Part shown: piece by piece, positions 1 to 6,195 of the stretch
Position numbering within the stretch: position 1 is the first letter of the stretch
Layout of the letters: every line of letters starts with the position of its first letter
Translations under genes and position numbers: made by a program
Source of the DNA: SAR116 cluster bacterium
Lineage (GTDB): Bacteria; Pseudomonadota; Alphaproteobacteria; Puniceispirillales; Puniceispirillaceae
Assembly: GCA_002722385.1 (NCBI GenBank)
Contig: PBLR01000001.1
Location: 10,484 to 17,036 of the forward strand
DNA: 6,553 nucleotides
Direction of reading: 5' to 3'
The notes under the pieces: model-generated
What the model was told of the DNA's origin: nothing
Databases searched by the model: none
Seen by the model: the letters and a program-made list of their open reading frames with translations, nothing else

Positions 1-665
1 TTGGTGAAGTTCATGATCCGGGCCGCCGCATCCACACCGCCGACTTTCGCCGCACGAAGTGAGGTATTGGCCTTGAATTTCGACTGCATCACCTTTTCCA
101 GCTCAGTCAGCGCATCCGGGCCAACAGTCTGCAGGGTGGCGATCCGGCGGACAATTTCAGGCTGCATGCCATCTGGCAGCAGACCCAACACATCAGCCGC
201 CTGGCCTGAATCAAGATAAGAGATAATCAGAGCAATAATCTGCGGATGCTCATCAATGATCAGCTCAGCAATGGAACGGGCATCCATCCAGTCCAGGATT
301 TCAATCGGCCGGGCTGAGGTTGAGGGCGCAATACGGCTTAAAACAGACTGGGCCTTATCTTCACCAAGGGCCTTGTTCATCACATTGCGGATATAGTTGC
401 CCGCGCCCATGCCAAGGCTGGTCTGGGCTTTGATAATGGCCAGAAATTCATCCAGCACCGCATTGACCGTTTCCTGATCAAGGCCTTGCACAGAATACAT
501 GGCCGTACCCAGATGCTGAACCTCTTTCGGCGATAAGTTGCGGATGATCTCAGAGGCCTCATCCTCACCCAGCAGCATCATCAGAATGGCTGATTTCTGT
601 GTACCCGTCAGACGTTCAAACTGGGTCCTGTTATCTTCGCTCATCGCTTCTGCCGCCACTGCCAT
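1..665 (-). CDS. fliG: Flagellar motor switch protein FliG, partial (C-terminal end beyond left edge)
   Basis: FliG is the rotor protein of the flagellar C-ring. Its N-terminal domain binds the cytoplasmic tail of FliF, its middle domain binds FliM, and its C-terminal domain meets the stator. I translated 221 codons from ATG 665. The N-terminal and middle domains are visible, including the conserved EHPQ motif at residues 139-142 followed by IIALIISYLD, and the linker VGGVDAAARIMNFT (208-221) where the frame leaves the window. About one third of the usual length of roughly 330 residues is missing, including the charged torque helix. The ATG at 665 has a GAGGG ribosome site at 676-680 with a spacing of 10. 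A second Met at codon 8 (position 644, MSEDN) is a possible alternative start. It is the last visible gene of the fleT-fliE-fliF-fliG operon, 67 nt after fliF. Identity is secure from the motifs and the position after fliF. Confidence 0.96.
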   Translation of the reverse strand, partial: MAVAAEAMSEDNRTQFERLTGTQKSAILMMLLGEDEASEIIRNLSPKEVQHLGTAMYSVQGLDQETVNAVLDEFLAIIKAQTSLGMGAGNYIRNVMNKALGEDKAQSVLSRIAPSTSARPIEILDWMDARSIAELIIDEHPQIIALIISYLDSGQAADVLGLLPDGMQPEIVRRIATLQTVGPDALTELEKVMQSKFKANTSLRAAKVGGVDAAARIMNFT

Positions 666-717
666 TTTTCACTTTCCCTCTAAAATAGTAGTCTTTGCCA
701 CATCGATTGTTAAGTCT

Positions 718-732
718 GCAGATAGGTTCTGC
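718..732 (-). other. Small hairpin just after the fliF stop codon
   Basis: Directly after the fliF TAA the minus strand reads GCAGA-ACCTA-TCTGC, a perfect 5-bp stem with a 5-nt loop. There is no following T-run, so it is not a convincing intrinsic terminator. At most it is a weak intercistronic mRNA structure between fliF and fliG. It is short enough to arise by chance. Confidence 0.3.
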
Positions 733-2445
733 TTACAGCTCTATATCGCGCTGCATCATGCTCTTGAACACGTTAGAGACACGGCCAGCTTCATCAGAGA
801 CAATCATCCGGATAACAGCCACCTTGTCATCATAGGTGTTTGCGGTATCCAGCATCTCAGCAGAGATGGCCTGTTTCTTCGGCTTCAGCTTGGCCTTGAT
901 ATCCTCAAGGCTTTCGCCTTCACCAACCTCAATCTGGTCAAGATCTACATCCTCATCACCAGCCCCCATCGCAGAAGACACAACAGCAGCAGGAACCAGA
1001 ATCCGGTTTAGCAATGGGCGGATAATGCCCAGAATAACAATCCCCAGGATAAGAATGATGGCGAACTGGTTAATGGCTGAACGGAACCATGGCTCTTCAT
1101 ACCAGAGGGCCTGAACACCTTCTAACTGGTTGATAAAGGCAGAGCTGGACACCGTCAGGCTGTCGCCACGGTTCACGTCAATACCAATCGCATCAGCAAC
1201 CAGAGCTTCAATTTTACGCATCATATCATCAGCCAGCGGTGCAGATGTTTCTGCCCCTGTTTCCGGGTCAATAATGGTCTGTTCACGGACCAGAACAGCC
1301 GCGTTAATTTTCTGAATCCGGTGTGACGGCTTCAGCGTGTTGGACACAGTCCGGCTGACTTCGTAATTCTTCACCTCGCTAGAGGATTTGGACCGCAGGT
1401 TTTCTTCCCCGGCAATTGTGGTGTTGGTGGTCGAAATATCCGGAGACTGAGGCGGCGTGTTTGACACCGCGCCCGGGATCCCTTTGGCTGGTGTTTCTCT
1501 GGTCAGATCTTCTGTATTCTGTTCTGAACGCAGCGCATTGCCATCAGGGTCAACAATTTCTTCGGTGACCTCAGAACGGGTAAAATCAATATCCAGATTC
1601 ACCTGGGCATTGATGTTTCCCGGCCCGACAATCGGGGTCAGCAGAGAGATAATCCGGTTACGATAGGTTTCTTCCATCCGCACACGATGTTCGAATTCAG
1701 CATCATTGATGCGGCCATTTGGTGTGGTCGGGTTCGACAGCAGGCTGCCGTTATGATCAATAACAGACACATCCTCTTTGGCCAGTTTAGGCACAGAAGA
1801 GGACACCAGATGGATAATAGCTTCAACTTGTGAGCGGCCCAGAATGCGGCCTTTGGCCAGCTGTACAAATACAGAGGCTGTGGGCTGGGATTCCTGGCGG
1901 ATAAACACTTCACGTTCCGGCAAAGCCAGATGAACACGAGCGGACAGCACATGTTCAATTTCCGCAACAGACCGGGCCAGTTCAAGTTCCTGTGCCTGTT
2001 TCAGGCGCATCGATTCAACCGAACGGCTGGAGCCCATCTGAATGGAGTCCAGATTTTCATAACCTGTGGGCACAACTGTCGGCAGGCCCTGAGCGGCCAG
2101 CATAATCCGCGAAGAATGATAATCAGAAGCCGGGACCATCACATCGCCCGTGGTCGGGTCAAGAACCACATCCACACCTGCATTTTTCAGCGCGTCCAGA
2201 ACCCGTGATTTTTCGGTTTCCGGCAGAGAGGCATATAAGGTCGTGCGAGACGGCTGTTGCATCAGAAAATACGCTGCCATCCCGATAAGGGTGACAATGA
2301 CAGCAACAATAGTCGGCAGAGCCCGCCGGAATGCCGGCTGCTCAGACACTGCCCGGAACTGGGTGAGCATGTCTCCGGCTCTGGGCAGGAGGCCGGTGCG
2401 ATCACTGGTTACATCTGTGGGTCTGCTTGCTGCAAGATCGGCCAT
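733..2445 (-). CDS. fliF: Flagellar MS-ring protein FliF
   Basis: FliF forms the inner-membrane MS-ring on which the rotor and the export apparatus assemble. The 570-residue product is typical of the family. From the chosen start, a first membrane segment lies at about residues 42-63 (ALPTIVAVIVTLIGMAAYFLM). The YscJ/FliF ring-building region follows, with ARVHLALPEREVF, then a periplasmic Ser/Thr/Pro-rich stretch. A second membrane segment lies at about 459-477 (FAIILILGIVILGII). The acidic cytoplasmic tail ends in a conserved segment around DDKVAVIRMIVSDEAGRVSNV, the region that binds FliG. A longer frame opens with GTG at 2460 (5 more residues). I prefer ATG 2445 because GGAG at 2455-2458 sits 9 nt before it, inside the extension. 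It lies 47 nt after fliE and 67 nt before fliG. Stop is TAA. No anomalies seen. Confidence 0.97.
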   Translation of the reverse strand: MADLAASRPTDVTSDRTGLLPRAGDMLTQFRAVSEQPAFRRALPTIVAVIVTLIGMAAYFLMQQPSRTTLYASLPETEKSRVLDALKNAGVDVVLDPTTGDVMVPASDYHSSRIMLAAQGLPTVVPTGYENLDSIQMGSSRSVESMRLKQAQELELARSVAEIEHVLSARVHLALPEREVFIRQESQPTASVFVQLAKGRILGRSQVEAIIHLVSSSVPKLAKEDVSVIDHNGSLLSNPTTPNGRINDAEFEHRVRMEETYRNRIISLLTPIVGPGNINAQVNLDIDFTRSEVTEEIVDPDGNALRSEQNTEDLTRETPAKGIPGAVSNTPPQSPDISTTNTTIAGEENLRSKSSSEVKNYEVSRTVSNTLKPSHRIQKINAAVLVREQTIIDPETGAETSAPLADDMMRKIEALVADAIGIDVNRGDSLTVSSSAFINQLEGVQALWYEEPWFRSAINQFAIILILGIVILGIIRPLLNRILVPAAVVSSAMGAGDEDVDLDQIEVGEGESLEDIKAKLKPKKQAISAEMLDTANTYDDKVAVIRMIVSDEAGRVSNVFKSMMQRDIEL

Positions 2446-2492
2446 CTTCTGTTTCTCCACACTTCAGCTAAAATCGGTCACGTTCAATGACG

Positions 2493-2873
2493 TCAGACCG
2501 GCATATTCATAATATCTTTGTAGGCCGTCATGACCTTATTGCGGATGTTCAGGGTCAGCTGGAATCCCAATGAGGACACCTGCTGATTGATCATCACTTT
2601 GGACAGGTCCTGTTCACGCCCTAATTCGTAATCCCGCGTGATCCGGGCAGCTTGATTCTGGGCATCTGCAACAGAATTCAGCGCATCCACCATGCGCCCG
2701 GGAAAGCTGGTCTGGACCCGGTCAGGGGTAAAGGATTTATCAGCCTTTTCCAGCAACTGTGTCCGCAGAGAGGCTTGGGTCGGCTGGTTCGCAAGACCTG
2801 TTGCCAGGCTGGATTTGGCCTCTGTGTTCATAAACGGAACGCGGGTTGACATCATAGACACTTTATCGATCAT
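2493..2873 (-). CDS. fliE: Flagellar hook-basal body protein FliE
   Basis: FliE is a small secreted basal-body protein that joins the MS-ring to the proximal rod. The 126-residue product carries the family signature in its C-terminal half: FPGRMVDALNSVADAQNQAA (about 57-76), then LSKVMINQQVSSLGFQLTLNIRNKVMTAYKDIMNMPV at the end, with the typical alternating polar/hydrophobic helices. It is slightly longer than the usual 100-110 residues, with the extra length in a Ser/Thr/Gln-rich N-terminus, and internal Met codons at 7 and 8 are possible later starts. I keep ATG 2873 because AGGA at 2881-2884 lies 7 nt upstream. It sits 33 nt after the fleT-like gene and 47 nt before fliF, so it is most likely co-transcribed with both. 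Confidence 0.95.
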   Translation of the reverse strand: MIDKVSMMSTRVPFMNTEAKSSLATGLANQPTQASLRTQLLEKADKSFTPDRVQTSFPGRMVDALNSVADAQNQAARITRDYELGREQDLSKVMINQQVSSLGFQLTLNIRNKVMTAYKDIMNMPV

Positions 2874-2906
2874 GGCTCAGTCCTGTTCTTCTCAGTTCTC
2901 ACACAA

Positions 2907-4097
2907 TCAGATGCGCAGCTCAGACGGCTGTTCTGTCTGGGTCAGGCTGCGCCCGGACAGCTGGCTGTCAACCACGCCGTCAACCATAATGTCTTCAGCT
3001 GTAATCTGGTTATCCACACATAATACCAGCGCGCGCTGCAGAACATTTTCAAGTTCACGCACATTGCCCGGCCAGTTATAGGCCATCAGCGTTTCGGCCG
3101 CGCTGGCATGCAGGGCCGGAAGGCTGGCTGTATCCGCACAATGACGGTTCAGCAGAATTGTGCTGATCGCAATAATATCATCTTTGCGGTCATGCAGGTT
3201 ACGTGTGGTCAGCGGGAACACATTCAGACGATAGAACAAATCTTCACGGAACCGGCCTTCACGCACTTCAGCAATCATATTTCTGTTGGTTGTGGCGACA
3301 ACCCGCACATCAACATCAACTTCTCTCTGGCTGCCCAGAGGGGTGACCTTTTTTTCCTGCAGGGCCCGCAGCAGCTTTGCCTGCAGCCCCAGCGGCATTT
3401 CTGAGATTTCATCAAGCAGCAGCGTGCCGCCGTCAGCCGCACGGAAAATCCCTTTATTGGCTGTTGAGGCCCCTGTAAACGCCCCTTTTTCGTGACCAAA
3501 CAGAATGGCTTCCAGCATGTTTTCAGGGATCGCGGCACAATTCACAGCCACAAATGGCGCATCGCGCCGGCCTGACTGGTTATGGATAAAGCGGGCCAGG
3601 ACTTCCTTACCTGTACCGGTCGGCCCGTTGATAAAGACGGTGACATCTGTTTTGCTGACCCGGCGCGCCAGCGCCATCAGCTCAAGGCTTTTGTTATCGG
3701 CAACCGCCACATATTCACTGTCAAGCAACAAGGTGCAGGCCATCTGCAGAGAATAGTTTGACGGGCAGTCCGGGCTGAGCGCTTCAGCCGTTGTATCTGC
3801 TGCCGCCATATTCAGATGAACAAGATTGCCCCGCATTTCTGTGGTGATCGAAAACGCCTCACCCTGATCCTGACCGATAATCAGCACCCGCCCTGCTTTC
3901 AGGCCCTTTGCGATATCCACAACTGATGACACGCCGCCAGATGTATCCGCAAAGCTGCGGCTGCAGACAAAGGCGTCAACCTGGCCAGATACAGCCGAGC
4001 CGTCATGCCAGGTGACTTGTGCCATGCGGCAATCCAGGAAGGTCGCCAATTGATCGGCCCCAACAAGGTCAGTTTTTTCAATTACTATTGTTGCCAC
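2907..4097 (-). CDS. fleT: Sigma-54 enhancer-binding protein without a DNA-binding domain, FleT-like flagellar regulator
   Basis: This is an AAA+ activator of RNA polymerase-sigma-54, 396 residues. Residues 1 to about 125 form a poorly conserved N-terminal domain, possibly a degenerate receiver; I see no clear acidic pair and phospho-acceptor Asp. The AAA+ domain is complete: Walker A GPTGTGKE 158-165, the sigma-54-contacting loop GAFTGA 205-210, Walker B GGTLLLDE 223-230, arginine-finger region RFREDLFYRLNVFPL around 282-296, and sensor II WPGNVREL 342-349. After that only about 47 residues remain, with no Fis-type helix-turn-helix, so the protein probably cannot bind DNA alone. The start is GTG 4097, supported by GGGAG at 4106-4110 with a spacing of 8. 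It heads the fliE-fliF-fliG operon, as R. sphaeroides fleT does. That FleT also lacks a DNA-binding domain and works together with FleQ. The family assignment (sigma-54 activator) is firm. The symbol rests on architecture and gene order. An FlbD-like protein is the alternative. Confidence 0.85.
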   Translation of the reverse strand: MATIVIEKTDLVGADQLATFLDCRMAQVTWHDGSAVSGQVDAFVCSRSFADTSGGVSSVVDIAKGLKAGRVLIIGQDQGEAFSITTEMRGNLVHLNMAAADTTAEALSPDCPSNYSLQMACTLLLDSEYVAVADNKSLELMALARRVSKTDVTVFINGPTGTGKEVLARFIHNQSGRRDAPFVAVNCAAIPENMLEAILFGHEKGAFTGASTANKGIFRAADGGTLLLDEISEMPLGLQAKLLRALQEKKVTPLGSQREVDVDVRVVATTNRNMIAEVREGRFREDLFYRLNVFPLTTRNLHDRKDDIIAISTILLNRHCADTASLPALHASAAETLMAYNWPGNVRELENVLQRALVLCVDNQITAEDIMVDGVVDSQLSGRSLTQTEQPSELRI

Positions 4098-4132
4098 GGT
4101 TCTTACTCCCGAAAAATGTGCTACCGGGAAAA

Positions 4133-4149
4133 GGCAAAAAGCAGGCCAA
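4133..4149 (-). promoter_or_regulatory. Sigma-54 (-24/-12) promoter of the fleT-like/fliEFG operon
   Basis: The minus strand reads TTGGCCTGCTTTTTGCC. The invariant GG (4147-4146) and GC (4135-4134) are separated by exactly 10 nt, as sigma-54 promoters require, and the -12 element TTTTTGC matches well. Against TGGCAC-N5-TTGC the only differences are in the less conserved part of the -24 box. Transcription would start near 4122, leaving a leader of about 25 nt with GGGAG before the GTG at 4097. Its presence before a gene for a sigma-54 activator fits activation by the divergent FleQ-like protein. Start site and dependence are inferred. Confidence 0.78.
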
Positions 4150-4155
4150 TTTGGA

Positions 4156-4170
4156 TTTTTCCTAGAAAAA
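4156..4170. repeat. AT-rich inverted repeat next to the sigma-54 promoter
   Basis: A perfect 6-bp inverted repeat, TTTTTC-CTA-GAAAAA, lies just upstream of the -24 element of the fleT-like promoter. It could be a protein site or a bendable A/T tract. It is nearer to the promoter than most enhancer sites of sigma-54 activators (commonly about 80-150 bp upstream), and in such AT-rich DNA chance is a real possibility. Confidence 0.35.
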
Positions 4171-4229
4171 ATGATTTAACTTATTGTTTTTTATCTATTT
4201 ATAAGGTTTATATTTTTTCATTCATTTTT

Positions 4230-4257
4230 TTGACATTTCTAAATTAGACTTTAGTAT
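4230..4257 (+). promoter_or_regulatory. Sigma-70-type promoter for the fleQ-like gene
   Basis: A perfect -35 hexamer TTGACA (4230-4235) is followed after 16 nt by TAGTAT (4252-4257), a close match to TATAAT. It lies in a strongly AT-rich stretch (about 4150-4260). Transcription would begin near 4264, giving a leader of about 66 nt before ATG 4330. A housekeeping promoter is what one expects for the top-level regulator of a flagellar hierarchy. The start site is not proven. Confidence 0.65.
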
Positions 4258-4283
4258 TAGAGACGGAATTTTGACTCTCTTTT

Positions 4284-4305
4284 GGTTTACCCCTGATGGT
4301 GAACC
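4284..4305 (+). repeat. 8-bp inverted repeat in the fleQ-like leader (operator or mRNA stem-loop)
   Basis: GGTTTACC (4284-4291) and GGTGAACC (4298-4305) are inverted copies separated by CCTGAT. In DNA they match at 7 of 8 positions; in RNA the odd position is a U-G wobble, so all 8 pairs can form around a 6-nt loop. The element lies about 20-42 nt after the predicted transcription start and ends 24 nt before the start codon. It could be a repressor site placed to block transcription, or a leader hairpin affecting translation. No U-run follows, so it is not a standard terminator. Confidence 0.5.
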
Positions 4306-4329
4306 CGTATCCCAAGAGGCCAGTAGCTG

Positions 4330-5145
4330 ATGAGCGGACTTGATGAACTTCTGGTTGGGCAGTCCGCGCCAATGCGGGAAGTCAAGCGCCTGATTGAGCT
4401 GGCGGCCCCGTCAACATCCACAATTCTGGTACAAGGGGAAACCGGAACCGGCAAAGAGCTGGTTGCCCGCGCGATCCATAAATTATCGGGGCGCAAAGGC
4501 AAGCTGGTGTCGGTGAACTGCTCGGCGATCCCTTCTGAATTGCTGGAAAGTGAACTGTTCGGCCATGAAAAAGGCGCGTTCACAGGGGCAGACAAGCCGC
4601 GTGCTGGCCGGTTTGAGATGGCCTCTGGCGGGACTTTGTTCCTGGATGAAATCGGCGATATGCCGCTTGCTTTGCAGGCGAAATTGCTGCGGGCATTGGA
4701 AAACCGTACCATTCAGCGTGTTGGTGGCGGCACAGATGTTGAAGTTGATTTCCGGCTGGTCTGTGCCACACATCAGAATATTGAAGCCGATATCGATGCC
4801 GGAAAATTCCGGGCAGATTTATTCTACCGGATCAATGTGTTTCCGGTGAATATGCCCGCCCTTGCCGGGCGTGCGGTGGATATCCCGGCCCTGATTGAAG
4901 CGATGATGGCCAGCAACCCGGCCGCAGACAAAGCCGCCCTGCCGATATTTACAGAAGGGGCCTTTACCGAAATGATGCGCTATCCCTGGCCAGGCAATGT
5001 GCGCGAATTACGCAATGTTCTGGAGCGGGCCTGTCTGTTGTTTCCAGGACGCCAGATTGAACAGGCAGATGTGAAAAATAATCTGTTGCGGATCAAAGTG
5101 CCTGATCCGGTTGAAGAGCAGGACGCTTTATGGGCGATTACATAA
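4330..5145 (+). CDS. fleQ: FleQ-like sigma-54 activator, AAA+ ATPase portion, ended by an in-frame TAA
   Basis: This 271-residue product is a sigma-54 AAA+ activator with no N-terminal regulatory domain: the ATPase begins almost at once. An in-frame TAG at 4324-4326 rules out an upstream extension, and AGAGG at 4315-4319 precedes ATG 4330 by 10 nt. Visible motifs are Walker A GETGTGKE 36-43, GAFTGA loop 82-87, Walker B GGTLFLDE 100-107, arginine-finger region FRADLFYRINVFPV 160-173, and sensor II WPGNVREL 220-227. The frame stops at TAA 5143-5145, but the same frame stays open afterwards and encodes the Fis-type DNA-binding domain (5158-5430). With the stop read as sense, the whole 4330-5430 frame would make a normal 366-residue FleQ-like protein. 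It is divergent from the fleT-like operon, whose sigma-54 promoter it probably activates. Family assignment is firm. Whether the gene is functional, split or a recent pseudogene is open. Confidence 0.82.
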   Translation: MSGLDELLVGQSAPMREVKRLIELAAPSTSTILVQGETGTGKELVARAIHKLSGRKGKLVSVNCSAIPSELLESELFGHEKGAFTGADKPRAGRFEMASGGTLFLDEIGDMPLALQAKLLRALENRTIQRVGGGTDVEVDFRLVCATHQNIEADIDAGKFRADLFYRINVFPVNMPALAGRAVDIPALIEAMMASNPAADKAALPIFTEGAFTEMMRYPWPGNVRELRNVLERACLLFPGRQIEQADVKNNLLRIKVPDPVEEQDALWAIT

Positions 5146-5157
5146 GATCTGGAACCA

Positions 5158-5430
5158 ATGACCCATGAGGCGGAACAGGGCGCTGAGGCCAATGATATGC
5201 CCTTGCCCCACCCGTCCCATTATCAGGACTGGTTTTCGTTCTTTGATAATATTGATTTGCGCCGGCATCTTCAGGATGTGGAAATTGTGCTGATTGAGGC
5301 AGCTTTGCAAAAGTCAGATGGCATGATTTCTGCCGCCGCAGACTGTCTGAAGCTGCGCCGGACTACCTTGATCGAGAAAATGAAGAAATTCATGATAGAA
5401 AAACCAGTCAGTCAAAGCTCTGCAGACTAA
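5158..5430 (+). CDS. C-terminal Fis-type DNA-binding part of the FleQ-like activator, separated by the in-frame stop
   Basis: Ninety codons in the same frame as the ATPase portion, starting 12 nt after its TAA (GAT CTG GAA CCA lie between). The C-terminal half is a Fis-type helix-turn-helix at about residues 47-79 (EAALQKSDGMISAAADCLKL, then RRTTLIEKMKKF), the usual DNA-binding end of sigma-54 activators. The acidic, Pro-rich first 45 residues look like the linker between ATPase and DNA-binding domains. As an independent gene it would rely on ATG 5158, with only a weak GGA 5151-5153 upstream. It is therefore best viewed as the severed 3' part of the preceding gene, translated only by readthrough or reinitiation, unless the stop is a sequence error. 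Domain identity is good; independent expression is doubtful. Confidence 0.6.
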   Translation: MTHEAEQGAEANDMPLPHPSHYQDWFSFFDNIDLRRHLQDVEIVLIEAALQKSDGMISAAADCLKLRRTTLIEKMKKFMIEKPVSQSSAD

Positions 5431-5452
5431 CGAATTAAGCTGAAAATAGGTA

Positions 5453-5746
5453 TTAATGACTGTAGGCGGCCTGAGCCTTGCGGGTGCGGCTCTGGCGGAA
5501 AGTCATCTGTTCCATCTCTTTTTCGATTGATTTGATCAGCTCTGCATTATCTTTGGCGCATTGTTCAATAAAGGCAAAAAAGCTCTCATCAAGGCCTGCC
5601 ATATCCATCAGGCACAGATCGCGCAAGATATCCTGGCGAGCCCGGTCAAGTGTTACAGCACGATTAAAATCTTTGTTCGAGATGGCTGTCGCAATATGGC
5701 CGTTGAGCTCAGAGAATTGACCTCTGATTTCAGCCATGTCCAGCAT
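5453..5746 (-). CDS. FliT-like flagellar export chaperone (putative)
   Basis: A small helical, charged protein of 97 residues encoded directly after fliS. The pattern fits a FliT-type chaperone: a long amphipathic N-terminal helix (IRGQFSELNGHIATAISNKD, 7-26), an LDRARQDILRDL helix (33-44), then ESFFAFIEQCAKDNAELIKS (54-73) and a basic C-terminus (SRTRKAQAAYSH). FliT usually binds the filament cap FliD, and its gene usually follows fliS. The sequence itself is too poorly conserved for a firm call by eye. The frame can open earlier at GTG 5776 (10 more residues) or later at ATG 5737. I choose ATG 5746, which has GGG 5755-5757 at 8 nt and overlaps the end of fliS by 17 nt, implying translational coupling. 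It ends 22 nt from the converging fleQ-like gene. Confidence 0.6.
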   Translation of the reverse strand: MLDMAEIRGQFSELNGHIATAISNKDFNRAVTLDRARQDILRDLCLMDMAGLDESFFAFIEQCAKDNAELIKSIEKEMEQMTFRQSRTRKAQAAYSH

Positions 5747-6137
5747 TCTGCTTACCCATTTCTTCCCATGAGTCACGGATCTCAGAGATAAATTTTATCG
5801 CATCAATGGTACCTTCAGCCTTACCTACTTTCAGATCAGCCAACAGCTGCTGGCGGGCAAATTCATAGAGCTGGAACAGATTATTTGCGATATCGCCGCC
5901 TTTTTCAAAATCTATACTGCTTTGCAGAGCATAGATAATCGAGAGCGATCTTGCGAAATGCTTCGATTTCACTTCAAGCTCTCCCCCAGCCTTCAGGTCA
6001 GCGTTATTAGCAAATAAATTCATTGATTTTAGCAGCTCATTAAACAAGGTAAGAACTATGAGATGAGGATCATCTGTATCCTGAAGCGCCTGTTTTTCGG
6101 CATTTTGATAGGCTTGTGTAATCTTCCCGTAATTCAT
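5730..6137 (-). CDS. fliS: Flagellin export chaperone FliS
   Basis: FliS binds the C-terminus of newly made flagellin in the cytoplasm, preventing early polymerisation and delivering it to the flagellar export gate. The 135-residue length is typical. Visible family features are the N-terminal YQNAEKQALQDTDDPHLIVL segment (10-29) leading into the first helix LTLFNELLKSMNLF, and the signature SSIDFEKGGDIANNLFQLYE (73-92), which matches the FliS core pattern of a conserved GG followed by an A-x-N-L helix. ATG 6137 is preceded by AAGGTG at 6143-6148 with a spacing of 5. It overlaps the fliT-like gene by 17 nt. In many bacteria fliD lies just upstream of fliS; here the upstream 58 nt separate it instead from a divergent unknown frame. 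I found no clear promoter in that gap. Confidence 0.93.
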   Translation of the reverse strand: MNYGKITQAYQNAEKQALQDTDDPHLIVLTLFNELLKSMNLFANNADLKAGGELEVKSKHFARSLSIIYALQSSIDFEKGGDIANNLFQLYEFARQQLLADLKVGKAEGTIDAIKFISEIRDSWEEMGKQNAGHG

Positions 6138-6195
6138 AATTTCACCTTCGAGACCAAAACTTGAATTCAGACACTGAGTTTGCTACGATTTAGTT

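Noticed and set aside
666..732. Internal promoter between fliF and fliG
   Set aside because: The minus strand shows no GG-N10-GC pair and no convincing -35/-10 pair. The 67-nt gap is explained by a small hairpin and the fliG ribosome site.
538..1011. Plus-strand 157-codon frame
   Set aside because: It lies antisense across the start of fliG and the 3' end of fliF, both of which have clear family motifs on the minus strand. The translation has no recognisable domain.
4262..4275. Possible Pseudomonas-type FleQ box (GACGGAATTTTGAC)
   Set aside because: It matches the published GTCAATAAATTGAC-type sequence at only 8 of 14 positions, with one half poor. This is not enough to call in AT-rich DNA.
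4287..4712. Minus-strand 141-codon frame over the fleQ-like gene
   Set aside because: It is the reverse shadow of the AAA+ coding region, as similar antisense frames occur over the other activator (for example plus 3505-3756).
6138..6195. Sigma-28 promoter for fliS-fliT
   Set aside because: A TAAA-N15 match on the minus strand is followed by a sequence with only 2 of 8 matches to GCCGATAA, so it is not supported.
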